Assembly (NCBI GenBank): GCA_024398075.1
Contig: JAKSJM010000015.1
Coordinates: 1 to 51,704, forward strand
Length of the DNA: 51,704 bases
Direction of reading: 5' to 3'
From: Bacteroidales bacterium
GTDB taxonomy: Bacteria > Bacteroidota > Bacteroidia > Bacteroidales > UBA932
Of the stretch, positions 27,080-35,708 are shown piece by piece. The position numbers and the translations under genes are program-made. The notes under the pieces were generated by a model, which saw only the letters and a program-made list of their open reading frames with translations, was not told where the DNA came from and ran no database searches. Every line of letters starts with the position of its first letter. The first letter of the stretch is position 1.

Positions 27080-27967
27080 ATGATCAAGTCAATGACAGGC
27101 TACGGAAAAGCCGAAGCCATACTCGAAAACGGAAAACTGACCGTTGAAATCCGTTCAGTGAATGCGAAGAATGCAGATATCAGCATCAAGACCTCTTTCC
27201 TTCCTAAGGACAAGGAGATAGGCATCAGAAAGAAACTTGCTGATGAGCTTCAGAGAGGCACCATCGACCTCTTCATGAACTGGGAGCCAAATGCTGCAGA
27301 GAATGCAAAGACCATTAATAGTCAGCTCGCGCTTGAGTACTATCGCCAGATCAAGGAACTTGGCGCTGAGATAGGAGCAGTAAATCTCCAGCTCAACGAC
27401 CCGAACTACCTCATTGCCACACTTCTTCGTATGCCAGATGTCATCGATGCCAAGAGACAGGATGTCATCACAGATGAAAACTGGCCACTCGTAGAGAAGG
27501 CCATCGACGATGCTCTCAAGATGATAAACGATTACCGCGAGAAGGAAGGCGTTGCTCTCTACAATGATGTCACAGGAAGAGTGCAGAACATTCTCAGCCT
27601 CTATGACGAGGTAGAGACCTATGAGCCAGAGCGCGTAGCCGCCGTCAGAGAGCGCATTCTGAAGAATGCCGAGGACCTCAAGATAAAGCTCGACCAGGAG
27701 AGGTTCGAGCAGGAGATGATATTCTATCTCGAAAAGCTTGACATCAACGAAGAGAAGGTCCGCCTTCGCCAGCACTGCAAGTATTTCATGGACACCATTG
27801 ACGCAGAGCCTTATCCAGGAAAGAAGCTAGGCTTCATCATCCAGGAGATGGGTCGTGAGATAAACACCACTGGAAGCAAAGCGAACCACGCATCCATTCA
27901 GAAATGCGTGGTCCGTATGAAAGATGAGCTCGAGAAAATCCGCGAGCAGAGTATGAATATTCTCTAG
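27080..27967 (+). CDS. YicC family endoribonuclease
   Basis: 295 residues from ATG 27080 (MIKSMTGYGKAE, the standard family N-terminus; an upstream TTG at 27068 adds four residues and is less likely). YicC_N spans about 1-155 and the DUF1732 C-terminal domain about 210-295, ending with the signature GREINTTGSKANH. E. coli YicC is an RNase that degrades the sRNA RyhB; the function in Bacteroidota is inferred from the family. In many genomes it precedes gmk; here it instead converges on a 5'-nucleotidase gene and the two stop codons share one CTAG. Confidence 0.9.
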   Translation: MIKSMTGYGKAEAILENGKLTVEIRSVNAKNADISIKTSFLPKDKEIGIRKKLADELQRGTIDLFMNWEPNAAENAKTINSQLALEYYRQIKELGAEIGAVNLQLNDPNYLIATLLRMPDVIDAKRQDVITDENWPLVEKAIDDALKMINDYREKEGVALYNDVTGRVQNILSLYDEVETYEPERVAAVRERILKNAEDLKIKLDQERFEQEMIFYLEKLDINEEKVRLRQHCKYFMDTIDAEPYPGKKLGFIIQEMGREINTTGSKANHASIQKCVVRMKDELEKIREQSMNIL

Positions 27968-28770
27968 TAGACTTTCACTACGCCTACTTCAAGACCCCAA
28001 TGACCATCCTGAACTATCGGGATGGTTTTTCCGTCTGTACCCTTGTGGGTAGTATCCATTTCCTTGAGGAAGGTATGGCTATGACCACCTACGATGAGGT
28101 CTACGCCTGAGATCTGCTCCGAGATGGCACAGTCGGAAAAGCGTCCTGCATAGCCGGCATGGGAGAGAAGTATCACGAAATCACACTTTTCCTCCTCACG
28201 AAGGATACGGGCATACTTGTTTACGACAGGAACCGTATCAAGCTTAGGAATACGGTCAGCAGTAGAGCGGCTGACTACACTTGTGATATCACAGAGGATA
28301 CCTATGATACCGATCTTCATGCCTCCCCTCTTTATGACTGTATATGGCTTTACGTACTGTCCAAGCTCAAACGGCGAGAAATCGTAGTTAGCACAAACCA
28401 CAGGCATGTTCAGCGCCTTGACCCTACGGGCAAGGTCCTCAAGACCATTGTCAAACTCATGGTTACCAAGGCAGACACAGTCATAGCCGAAGGCGTTGAG
28501 CAGGCTCACCTCGAGGTCACCACCGAGTACATTGAAATATGAAGTGCCCTGATTCCAGTCTCCGCCATCGATGAGAAGGACATTCCTCTTCCCCTCCGCG
28601 CGACGGACGCTGTCTATGAAAGCGGCGCGTTCAATGACTCCACCCTGGCCGTCTCGCTCTGCATCGAGATGGCTGTGAGTGTCATTTGTATGTAGAATGA
28701 CGAGCTTCTGGGCACTGGCTCCGAGGGAGCACATAATGAGCAGCATGGCTGCGATTAAAATCTTCTTCAT
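27964..28770 (-). CDS. 5'-nucleotidase/UshA-type metallophosphoesterase, catalytic half
   Basis: 268 residues with a signal peptide (MKKILIAAMLLIMCSLGASAQ). It contains only the N-terminal dimetal phosphoesterase domain of the UshA family: HTNDTHSHLD (metal ligands D and H), DGGDWNQG, GNHEFDNG and GGHSHTFL. The C-terminal substrate-recognition domain is encoded by the preceding gene (28773-29600), 2 nt away, so the pair is a split UshA. Expected to hydrolyse nucleotides in the periplasm for phosphate and nucleoside salvage. Cleavable leader on each half means they must associate after export, if they do. Confidence 0.88.
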   Translation of the reverse strand: MKKILIAAMLLIMCSLGASAQKLVILHTNDTHSHLDAERDGQGGVIERAAFIDSVRRAEGKRNVLLIDGGDWNQGTSYFNVLGGDLEVSLLNAFGYDCVCLGNHEFDNGLEDLARRVKALNMPVVCANYDFSPFELGQYVKPYTVIKRGGMKIGIIGILCDITSVVSRSTADRIPKLDTVPVVNKYARILREEEKCDFVILLSHAGYAGRFSDCAISEQISGVDLIVGGHSHTFLKEMDTTHKGTDGKTIPIVQDGHWGLEVGVVKVY

Positions 28771-28772
28771 GG

Positions 28773-29600
28773 CTAGTCCTCCAAATATCTAACCCTCTGC
28801 TGACGCTCCACATCCAGCTGCTTGCCCTGAGCGGTCAGTGACCTGATGTAATCCATGGCTGCCTGGTTCATGAGCACTTCCGACTGGATGAGCTCTACAG
28901 CATTGCGAGCAGCGAAAATATTGTCTCCGCCATTCAGCAGGAAGTCTACAGTGGCAAGGCCATATACCTTCTCGTCGTCAAGAGGCTCTCCTCCTACCAG
29001 GACTTCAACTAACTGACGATCCTTGACTGTCACTGTCACACCCGAAACAGGCTGCACATGGCCTCTAGCCATACGCTCGAAAAGGACTCTCACATCCTTG
29101 CCCTTGAGGGCGACGTAACAGAGATAGTTCTTGAACGGGAACATCGAGAGAATGTCGTCGACAAGTATGTCGCCTTCCCGCATGTCCACGCGAATGCCAC
29201 CTGAGTTGATAAGGCCAATGTCCACTTTCTTGCCTACAGCCTTCTCTGTAGCCTCCTTCACAATGTCGGAAGCGAAGTTGTACAGAGCGGCATCGGAACT
29301 TTTCCTAGGCATCGCATGGGTACTGTATCCAATGACCTCCCTGACATAGGCTATCTTCGGCTGCGCCTCGATCATGAGGCCAGCCACCTTCTTCGTACTC
29401 CCCTTGCGGAACTTCTTTCCGTTTGGGGCATAGTAAGTACGACCCTTGACGGTGCCGAGAGTGGCATCGAAACCATCAACTCCAGGAGTGGTCACACCAG
29501 TCCTGGAGCCATCCATCTTCGACTTCTCCCAGGTCACGCTCTGTGCCTGGAGAGAAACAGTCGCGAAGACGGCTATCGCTGAAAGAAATAACCTATTCAT
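28773..29600 (-). CDS. 5'-nucleotidase C-terminal domain protein, substrate-binding half of split UshA
   Basis: 275 residues with its own signal peptide (MNRLFLSAIAVFATVSLQAQ). The body matches the 5_nucleotid_C domain: NSGGIRVDMREGDI, DILSMFPFKN, the VALKGKDV segment and the GGDNIF motif near residue 215. In single-chain enzymes this domain follows the phosphoesterase; here gene order is reversed, the C-terminal half being transcribed first. Its ATG abuts the stop codon of the ABC permease gene with no gap, so all four genes from 31848 down probably form one transcript. Confidence 0.86.
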   Translation of the reverse strand: MNRLFLSAIAVFATVSLQAQSVTWEKSKMDGSRTGVTTPGVDGFDATLGTVKGRTYYAPNGKKFRKGSTKKVAGLMIEAQPKIAYVREVIGYSTHAMPRKSSDAALYNFASDIVKEATEKAVGKKVDIGLINSGGIRVDMREGDILVDDILSMFPFKNYLCYVALKGKDVRVLFERMARGHVQPVSGVTVTVKDRQLVEVLVGGEPLDDEKVYGLATVDFLLNGGDNIFAARNAVELIQSEVLMNQAAMDYIRSLTAQGKQLDVERQQRVRYLED

Positions 29601-30995
29601 TTACTTCATCTTAAGCCACTTCCAAAGATCCTTCCATGTAGACTTCTTGCCATACATAAGAATACCGACCTTGTAGATCTTCGCTGAAATATATGCACAA
29701 GCCACTACTGTAGCGATGAGAAGCACGATTGAAACTGCAAGCTCCCAGAATGCCACTCCAAATGGAATGCGCGCGAGCATGACAATTGGAGAAGTGAATG
29801 GAATCATAGAGCCCCAGAATACAAGAGCGCTATCAGGTGCCTTGTATGCGTAAAGTGCAATAAAGAAGCCGAGAAGCAGCGGAATAGTCAGAGGAATCTG
29901 AAGCTGCTGAGTGTCTCCCTCATTTTCCACTGCCGAGCCAATGGCTGCGAACAATGATGCATAAAGCAGATAACCGAAAATAAAGAAGAGGAAGAACGAG
30001 ATGAGAATCTGTCCGTAGTTAAGGTTTGACAATGTGCCAAGCACTGCCTCCATACCTGTAGGCTCACCAGCAGCCACTGCAAGTGAATCTGGAGAAGCGG
30101 TAAGGGACTCGAGTGATACTCCCATAGCCTCCATCTGCTCTGTACTTACGCCCATGGTCTCCACCATGGCGGTAGGGTCCTGTCCACCAAGCAGATCCTT
30201 ACCGATGAATGAGCCGGCTGCAGCGACAATCATTAGTGTAAGAACTATCCAGAGAAGGAACTGAGTGAGTGCTACAAGAGCCACACCGATGATCTTTCCG
30301 AACATAAGTTCAGTAGCCTTCACTGAAGATACAAGAACCTCAACCACGCGACTGGCTTTCTCCTCGATGACACTGGACATCACCATACCACCAAAGATAG
30401 CGATGAACATGTATATAATCATGCCCAGGAGCATTGAAACAAGCATATAAACGCCTGATTCCGAGATACTTTCATCTCCGCTCTCGCTGATAGTATATGA
30501 AGTCATGTGGATGTTTGACTTCACATCCTTCATGATGCTCTTGAGGTTGTCGATGTTATAGGAATTGATTCTGTAATCCTCCACGGCATCATTGATCTTT
30601 GACTCAATGTTCTCGGTCATATCCATGCCGAGAGGCTTGGAAGAGTATGTAGTCGCAGAAAGTGATAACTTCGTGCTGTCAAGTGCTGATATGCTAAGGA
30701 CCGCGTCCACACCTGATGATGCCATATCAGCCTTGAGTTCATCCACGCTTGATCCGGTAAAGTCCTTGTAGATAATGGTTTCGGTATCTTCAAGTACAGG
30801 AAGAACAATGCCGGACTGATCTACGACCGCAATGGTCTTTGCCTCCTCCTTGGCTCCCATCATGATAACAGTCGGAAGAATGCACATAGCCGCAAAGAAG
30901 ATCGGTCCAAGGAAGGTAATGAGAAGGAATGACTTCTTCTTGACGCGATTGAGATACTCGCGCTTGATGATGATGTTTATAATGTGAAGATTCAT
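29601..30995 (-). CDS. ABC-2 type transporter permease (NatB/YhaP-like)
   Basis: 464 residues. An N-terminal TM (about 22-46, KKKSFLLITFLGPIFFAA) is followed by a large extracytoplasmic domain (about 50-180) and five or six TM segments in the C-terminal half, the NatB/ABC-2_3 arrangement. The motif VVEVLVSSVKATELMFGKIIG after TM2 is typical of the family. It works with the ATPase whose stop is 1 nt upstream. NatAB exports Na+ in Bacillus; substrate in this organism is unknown, and lipid or peptide export is equally possible. Confidence 0.87.
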   Translation of the reverse strand: MNLHIINIIIKREYLNRVKKKSFLLITFLGPIFFAAMCILPTVIMMGAKEEAKTIAVVDQSGIVLPVLEDTETIIYKDFTGSSVDELKADMASSGVDAVLSISALDSTKLSLSATTYSSKPLGMDMTENIESKINDAVEDYRINSYNIDNLKSIMKDVKSNIHMTSYTISESGDESISESGVYMLVSMLLGMIIYMFIAIFGGMVMSSVIEEKASRVVEVLVSSVKATELMFGKIIGVALVALTQFLLWIVLTLMIVAAAGSFIGKDLLGGQDPTAMVETMGVSTEQMEAMGVSLESLTASPDSLAVAAGEPTGMEAVLGTLSNLNYGQILISFFLFFIFGYLLYASLFAAIGSAVENEGDTQQLQIPLTIPLLLGFFIALYAYKAPDSALVFWGSMIPFTSPIVMLARIPFGVAFWELAVSIVLLIATVVACAYISAKIYKVGILMYGKKSTWKDLWKWLKMK

Positions 30996-30996
30996 A

Positions 30997-31848
30997 TTAT
31001 TCGCCGGTTACAAGTTTGATGAAGATATCGTTCATACGAGGCATAAGCTCCTTGTAGGAGTTTACTTCCACTCCTCTATCGATGAACGACTTGAGGGTAG
31101 AATTTCCGTCTGTCTCTCTAGGAAGGACTACAGTGTGGCGGCCGTCCTCGTCTGTGTAGACAAGCTCTACATTGTTGTTTCCATGCTCACGTCTTATGTC
31201 CTCGACCCCACCTGTGATTACAAGCTTCGATTTGTTGATGAGAGCGATGTCATCGCAGAGTTCCTCCACTGACTCCATGTTATGGGTAGAGAGCACGATG
31301 GTAGCACCTTCGCTACGAAGACGAAGAATTTCCTTTCTGATGACTTCCGCATTTACAGGATCAAATCCAGAGAAAGGCTCATCGAGTATCATGAGAGAAG
31401 GCTTGTGAACTACTGTTGTAATGAACTGAAGTTTCTGAGCCATACCCTTGGAAAGCTCCTCCACCTTCTTCTTCCACCAGTCCTGGATACCGAAACGCTC
31501 AAACCAAATCTTGAGTTCTCTCTGAGCGTCACGGGAAGACATGCCCTTGAGCTGAGCCAAATACATAGCCTGCTCGCCGACCTCCATCTTTCTATACAGA
31601 CCTCTCTCCTCTGGCATGTAGCCTATCTTTTCGACATCACGCTGAGTGATAGGACGTCCGTTGAAGAACACCTCTCCAGAGTTTGGGATGGTAATTCTAT
31701 TGATGATACGGATCAGGGTAGTCTTTCCGGCTCCATTTGGGCCAAGGAGACCGAAGATCCTTCCCTCGGGAATATCGACTGAGACGTGGTCCAGCGCCAC
31801 CTTCTCGCCGAAATTCTTGCACACTTCTTTACATTCTATCAAAGCCAT
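30997..31848 (-). CDS. ABC transporter ATP-binding protein (NatA-like)
   Basis: 283 residues: Walker A GPNGAGKTT (about 34-42), Q-loop YMPEERGLY, signature LSKGMAQK, Walker B LMILDEPFSGFD and switch histidine STHNM. YMPEERGLY and the extra C-terminal domain of about 70 residues are typical of NatA/DUF4162 ATPases. Pairs with the permease gene 1 nt downstream. Promoter element TATATTTG lies 20 nt before the ATG. Confidence 0.9.
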   Translation of the reverse strand: MALIECKEVCKNFGEKVALDHVSVDIPEGRIFGLLGPNGAGKTTLIRIINRITIPNSGEVFFNGRPITQRDVEKIGYMPEERGLYRKMEVGEQAMYLAQLKGMSSRDAQRELKIWFERFGIQDWWKKKVEELSKGMAQKLQFITTVVHKPSLMILDEPFSGFDPVNAEVIRKEILRLRSEGATIVLSTHNMESVEELCDDIALINKSKLVITGGVEDIRREHGNNNVELVYTDEDGRHTVVLPRETDGNSTLKSFIDRGVEVNSYKELMPRMNDIFIKLVTGE

Positions 31849-31868
31849 AGTTTCAATAAGTTTTTCTG

Positions 31869-31876
31869 CAAATATA
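31869..31876 (-). promoter_or_regulatory. -7 element of ABC/5'-nucleotidase operon
   Basis: TATATTTG on the minus strand, 20 nt before the ATG at 31848, in the AT-rich gap after holA. Confidence 0.6.
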
Positions 31877-31905
31877 TGTATTATTTATTATTTTACAATA
31901 AATTT

Positions 31906-32949
31906 TTAAGAATTTAGTATTTTCGATACAAGTTCGACCAGCAAGGTACCAGGTGCGACATCTCCGACCTCTCCACCCTTGGCTTTAAAGTCGTACTCAC
32001 AAAGCAGCGAAATAACCTTCATGCACTTAGGAAGAGGATAGTTTCTGACTGCCATGTCATACTCTCTATAGAAATAAGGATTCAGTCCAGCCAAGGCCTT
32101 GGCTTTATCCTCAGAGGTATAGTTTGGTTTCTGTGCCAGCAAAGTAGCATATCGAAGAATGCGATAGAAGTGAGTGAAAAGAGCTGGTGTGGCCATCGGC
32201 ATCGCAAACTTGGCGGCAGACCCCACATATGTAGCCACCCTTATAGCTTTCGCTGCATCCTTTTCAGAAAGTGCCTTAGTGAGCTCGAAGATACTGTACT
32301 GGCGGCTCACACCTACATTTTTCTCGATATCCGCCACACTCACCTGTGTAGTGCCTTCTGGGAGGTTCTTCATGAGCTTGTCCGTCTCCACAGCGATAGT
32401 GCATAGGTCAGTACCGGCGCTCTCCCCCAGCAGCTGCGCTGCCTGCGGGTCGATGCTTAGGCCCCTGGAGCGATAGTAGCTGATAATCCAGCTGGTTATT
32501 TCATAATCCCTCACTGCAGGAGAATCCACTATGACTCCTACCTTCTGGACGCTCTTGTAAAAAGATTTCCTCTTGTCCACAGAGCCCTTATGCAGAAGAA
32601 CCACAAGGACAGTTGAGTCCAATGGGCTTGCGCAATAGTAAGAGAGCTGTTCAATATCCTTCATGAGCTGCGCCTCCTTCACTACCACCAGCAATCTTTC
32701 TGACATCATCGGATACTGTCTAGCGCATGAGATCACCTGCTCGGCATTGACCTCAGAGCCATAACAGATGACTTCATTGAAATCCTTGAAGCTCTCGTCA
32801 ATGCAGTTCTTGACAATGGCGTCACAAACCATATCTGGATAATATGGTTCGTCCCCCATCAGCAGATAGACAGGTTTGAAGACTCCTTTTGCAGCATCTT
32901 CAGCCAGCTGTTTCGCCAGCGCATCTACATTTACACCACTCTTTGCCAT
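31906..32949 (-). CDS. holA: DNA polymerase III subunit delta
   Basis: 347 residues. Delta opens the beta clamp during clamp loading. Recognised by the N-terminal PVYLLMGDEPYYPDMV segment (about 27-42), the Rossmann-like core with SERLLVVVKEAQ, and helical domains II/III with GVSRQYSIFELTKAL (about 209-223) and the C-terminal KCMKVISLLCEYDFKAKGG. No Walker motifs, as expected for delta. The predicted -7 element ends 7 nt before the ATG, so the mRNA has almost no leader. Confidence 0.88.
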   Translation of the reverse strand: MAKSGVNVDALAKQLAEDAAKGVFKPVYLLMGDEPYYPDMVCDAIVKNCIDESFKDFNEVICYGSEVNAEQVISCARQYPMMSERLLVVVKEAQLMKDIEQLSYYCASPLDSTVLVVLLHKGSVDKRKSFYKSVQKVGVIVDSPAVRDYEITSWIISYYRSRGLSIDPQAAQLLGESAGTDLCTIAVETDKLMKNLPEGTTQVSVADIEKNVGVSRQYSIFELTKALSEKDAAKAIRVATYVGSAAKFAMPMATPALFTHFYRILRYATLLAQKPNYTSEDKAKALAGLNPYFYREYDMAVRNYPLPKCMKVISLLCEYDFKAKGGEVGDVAPGTLLVELVSKILNS

Positions 32950-32956
32950 AATCCTA

Positions 32957-32964
32957 CAAATTTA
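32957..32964 (-). promoter_or_regulatory. holA -7 element, near-leaderless
   Basis: TAAATTTG on the minus strand, 7 nt before the ATG at 32949; the start codon is supported by the conserved N-terminus of the protein. Confidence 0.55.
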
Positions 32965-33009
32965 GCAGAAAATTAGGACTTTACATAGCCTATTTTATGC
33001 TAAAAAAAA

Positions 33010-33031
33010 GAGCTGACCATCTGGCCAGCTC
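33010..33031 (-). terminator. hpf terminator
   Basis: GAGCTG/CAGCTC stem with a further CCA/TGG pairing inside, followed on the minus strand by eight T residues. It lies 13 nt past the hpf stop and separates hpf from the holA promoter. Confidence 0.85.
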
Positions 33032-33043
33032 CATGAACTTGAA

Positions 33044-33334
33044 TTATGCTTCGTTTCTCTTTTCCTTTGCTCTAGTGAGTTTCTCCTTCATGATATCCAC
33101 ACACTCTGTAACCGCGTCCTCAAAGGTCTTCGCGTTTCTCTCGATGACCTCCTCCTTTCCAAAAGCGTGAATCTGAATCTTCACGTTCTTGTTCTCTGGT
33201 TCCTTGAGTAAAGACAATGTTACATCAACTGTTTCTGACTCAGAGAATTTCTCAAGTCTTGAAACCTTCTTCTCGACGAAAGCGATCAGCTTCTGATCAG
33301 CGTCGAACTTCAGTGATTTAATCTTTATCTCCAT
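33044..33334 (-). CDS. hpf: Ribosome hibernation promoting factor, short form
   Basis: 96 residues, HPF/YfiA (RaiA) family. It has the beta-alpha-beta-beta-beta-alpha layout with FDADQKLIAFVEKKVSRLEKF near the N-terminus and a basic C-terminal helix ending KLTRAKEKRNEA. It binds the 30S decoding region in stationary phase and lacks the C-terminal dimerisation domain of long HPF. In many Bacteroidota it sits directly after xerC; here alpha-2-macroglobulin and pbpC lie between the two. A 6-bp hairpin occurs in the leader. Confidence 0.88.
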   Translation of the reverse strand: MEIKIKSLKFDADQKLIAFVEKKVSRLEKFSESETVDVTLSLLKEPENKNVKIQIHAFGKEEVIERNAKTFEDAVTECVDIMKEKLTRAKEKRNEA

Positions 33335-33349
33335 AGTTAAACTCTTTAT

Positions 33350-33365
33350 GTACCCTTGCGGGTAC
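33350..33365 (-). promoter_or_regulatory. Hairpin upstream of hpf
   Basis: GTACCC and GGGTAC form a perfect stem with a 4-nt loop, 15 nt before the hpf ATG and 49 nt after the pbpC stop. It lacks a T-run. It may be a leader structure or an RNA-processing site; a one-off -7 like TATATTTA lies just upstream of it. Confidence 0.4.
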
Positions 33366-33413
33366 CGTTACTGCAAGTAAATATAGAAATAAAAACGATT
33401 AAATGAAAAGAAT

Positions 33414-35708
33414 TTATATACTTTCCGAAGAAATTGTGAATGACACTGACAAAGAGCAGCCATCAGCATCTACCACTGTCACGGTATGCTTTCCCTCAGA
33501 AGGAAGCAGTCTCATCTGGTGAATGTAGCGGGTAGACCCTTCGTAATGGTCATCCAAATGCCAGAACACCTCTACATCTGGAGTCGAATGTGCCAGGTTG
33601 AAAACTATTCCCTTCACAGATCCGTCAAGCTGTTTCGGGATGGAGATGGTGCTTCCTGGTTCGGGATAAATAAATTCCATCGGCAGATATGAATCAGTGC
33701 CATCCGACGCATGCAATGGAGGTAGCGGAATGTATTCTGGATGCCTGGTGCGGTAATACCACTCCATGGATGGTGGGAGCAAAAACATTGTCACAGAATG
33801 TGATCCAGGTACTGACGGATCCACTCGCCATTGATCATCGGAAGATAGGGTCACAGATTTGTGATATGGACAAGCCTCACTTCTGAGTGCATTCAATGGC
33901 AGTTTGAGCGTATCGCACTCGTCGCAGTAAAGTCCCTTCAAATGACCAGAGTGTTTGCAGACCTCAGCCTCAATGTAGTCGCCTGGATATGGTTCCTCAA
34001 ACCACTTCGATGGAGGTAAAAGGTTGAATATGTCGAAAAGGACAGGGCCAGCTGTGCGTGCACCGACCAGGCCTGGGCTTCCCTGTCCCTGGGCATTTCC
34101 AGCCCAGACGCCCACTGCGTAGTCTGGAGTGACGCCGACTGCCCATGCGTCACGGAAGCCATAACTGGTGCCAGTTTTCCATGCCACTTTTCGCACAGAC
34201 GAGATGAGATGCCAATCCATCTCGTCTGGCCTATTCACTTCACTCAACGCATCGAAAGTCCAGTATACGGCAGTCTTGTCAAAGAATGGGAAATCTTTGA
34301 AGCGACTATCCCCCACCACATCCTGATACCACGCTGACATCTTCGCATAGATAGAGGTTATATCGTATAGTTTGCCCTCCGCTCCTCCTAGGATGAGTGA
34401 AAGTCCATAGTCAGACGCATCGCGAGTGAGCGAGGTCATGCCTGCGCTTCTCAAAAGGTCGCAGAAGCGAGGTACGCCATACGAGCGCAGCATATGCACC
34501 GACGGGATGTTGAGCGAGCGAGCAAGAGCTTCGGAAGCAGGGACGGCGCCAGCGTATGTCTGGTCGAAATTCTGCGGAGAGAAGCCATTGATATTCACTG
34601 GCACGTCAGGAAGCAATGTCCTAGGGAGTATCTGGCCATCCTGAAGCAAAGCACAGTAAAGGAATGGTTTCAAGATACTTCCGGTGCTCCTTGGAGAGCG
34701 AACGATATCTACTTGGGCGCCCGGACGACCATCGGAAGAGTTTGCATTGCCCACATAGGCAATGGCCTTGCCGGTATGCACATCGAATACCACTGCCGCG
34801 AGATCATTGACACCGGTAAGCCTGAGCGAAGTGTTCCACCTATCGAGGATGGCCATCACCCTCACCTGTAGGGATAGGTCAATGTCCGTGACCGTCGTTT
34901 CGCCACGGTGCGACTGGAAACATGCATCCACAAGGTGCGGTGCAAGCTGCGGAAGCGGCTGAGGTTCCTCTGGCAATGGTTCCGAGCAAGCCAGTTCATA
35001 ATCTGTCTCATCCATCTTGTCCTTCTCATAGAGGCGCTTCAGGAGGCGATCTCGCTTCTCTTTCAGTTTCTCGCGCGATCGTCCCATATGAATGGATGAA
35101 GGGGAATTAGGAAGAACGGCCAGTGTCGCCGCCTCACCCCAGGACAGGTCTTCGGCCGAGTGGCCGTAATAGCGCCATGCTGCAGCGTCGATACCGACTA
35201 CATTGCCACCAAAAGGCGCATGGGAAGCATAGAGTGCAAGTATCTGTCGCTTCGAATGGAACTGCTCGAAGCGAATGGCCTGATAAGCTTCCGTGACTTT
35301 TCTAAACATCGTGCGCTGGCCACCGGAAGAGAGCCTCATCACCTGCATGGTGATGGTGCTGCCTCCACTCACCACCCTGCCGGACTTCATGTTCTGGGTG
35401 GCGGCGCGCACTATCGCTACTGGATCCACTCCCAAATGCCAGTAGAAATGACGGTCCTCGAACTCCACCAGCGCCGCCGCATACTTCTCCGGGACGGTCT
35501 CAGTCGGCGGAAACCGCCACTGACCGTCCTGAGAGATGCGCGCGCCCAGGAGTTCTCCGTTCCTATCTACGACTACAGTGGAGTACTGCGTGTCCTTGAA
35601 AAGGCCATGCGGATAAAGTAGCAGAGAAACAAAGGCGGCCGTCAAGAGGACGGCCGCCAAAGAAATCTTACTGCGCAACGACTGTCTTTCCTGACGCTGT
35701 CTGAGCAT
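33414..35708 (-). CDS. pbpC: Penicillin-binding protein 1C (bifunctional glycosyltransferase/transpeptidase)
   Basis: 764 residues: an N-terminal anchor (about 14-33), a GT51 glycosyltransferase with catalytic E84 in EFEDRHFYWH and the GGSTITMQ motif (115-122), a transpeptidase domain with SxxK (S344-K347 in STGSILKPF), SLN (398-400) and KTGT (511-514), and a C-terminal BiPBP_C domain. It polymerises and cross-links peptidoglycan. Its first 41 nt overlap the end of the alpha-2-macroglobulin gene. The pbpC/alpha-2-macroglobulin pairing is known from E. coli (yfhM-pbpC), where it is thought to couple periplasmic defence to wall repair. Confidence 0.95.
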   Translation of the reverse strand: MLRQRQERQSLRSKISLAAVLLTAAFVSLLLYPHGLFKDTQYSTVVVDRNGELLGARISQDGQWRFPPTETVPEKYAAALVEFEDRHFYWHLGVDPVAIVRAATQNMKSGRVVSGGSTITMQVMRLSSGGQRTMFRKVTEAYQAIRFEQFHSKRQILALYASHAPFGGNVVGIDAAAWRYYGHSAEDLSWGEAATLAVLPNSPSSIHMGRSREKLKEKRDRLLKRLYEKDKMDETDYELACSEPLPEEPQPLPQLAPHLVDACFQSHRGETTVTDIDLSLQVRVMAILDRWNTSLRLTGVNDLAAVVFDVHTGKAIAYVGNANSSDGRPGAQVDIVRSPRSTGSILKPFLYCALLQDGQILPRTLLPDVPVNINGFSPQNFDQTYAGAVPASEALARSLNIPSVHMLRSYGVPRFCDLLRSAGMTSLTRDASDYGLSLILGGAEGKLYDITSIYAKMSAWYQDVVGDSRFKDFPFFDKTAVYWTFDALSEVNRPDEMDWHLISSVRKVAWKTGTSYGFRDAWAVGVTPDYAVGVWAGNAQGQGSPGLVGARTAGPVLFDIFNLLPPSKWFEEPYPGDYIEAEVCKHSGHLKGLYCDECDTLKLPLNALRSEACPYHKSVTLSSDDQWRVDPSVPGSHSVTMFLLPPSMEWYYRTRHPEYIPLPPLHASDGTDSYLPMEFIYPEPGSTISIPKQLDGSVKGIVFNLAHSTPDVEVFWHLDDHYEGSTRYIHQMRLLPSEGKHTVTVVDADGCSLSVSFTISSESI

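Noticed and set aside
27155-27775. 206-codon minus-strand frame opposite yicC
   Set aside because: It lies entirely in yicC, which is conserved along its whole length; the product looks like reversed-codon text rich in L and E.
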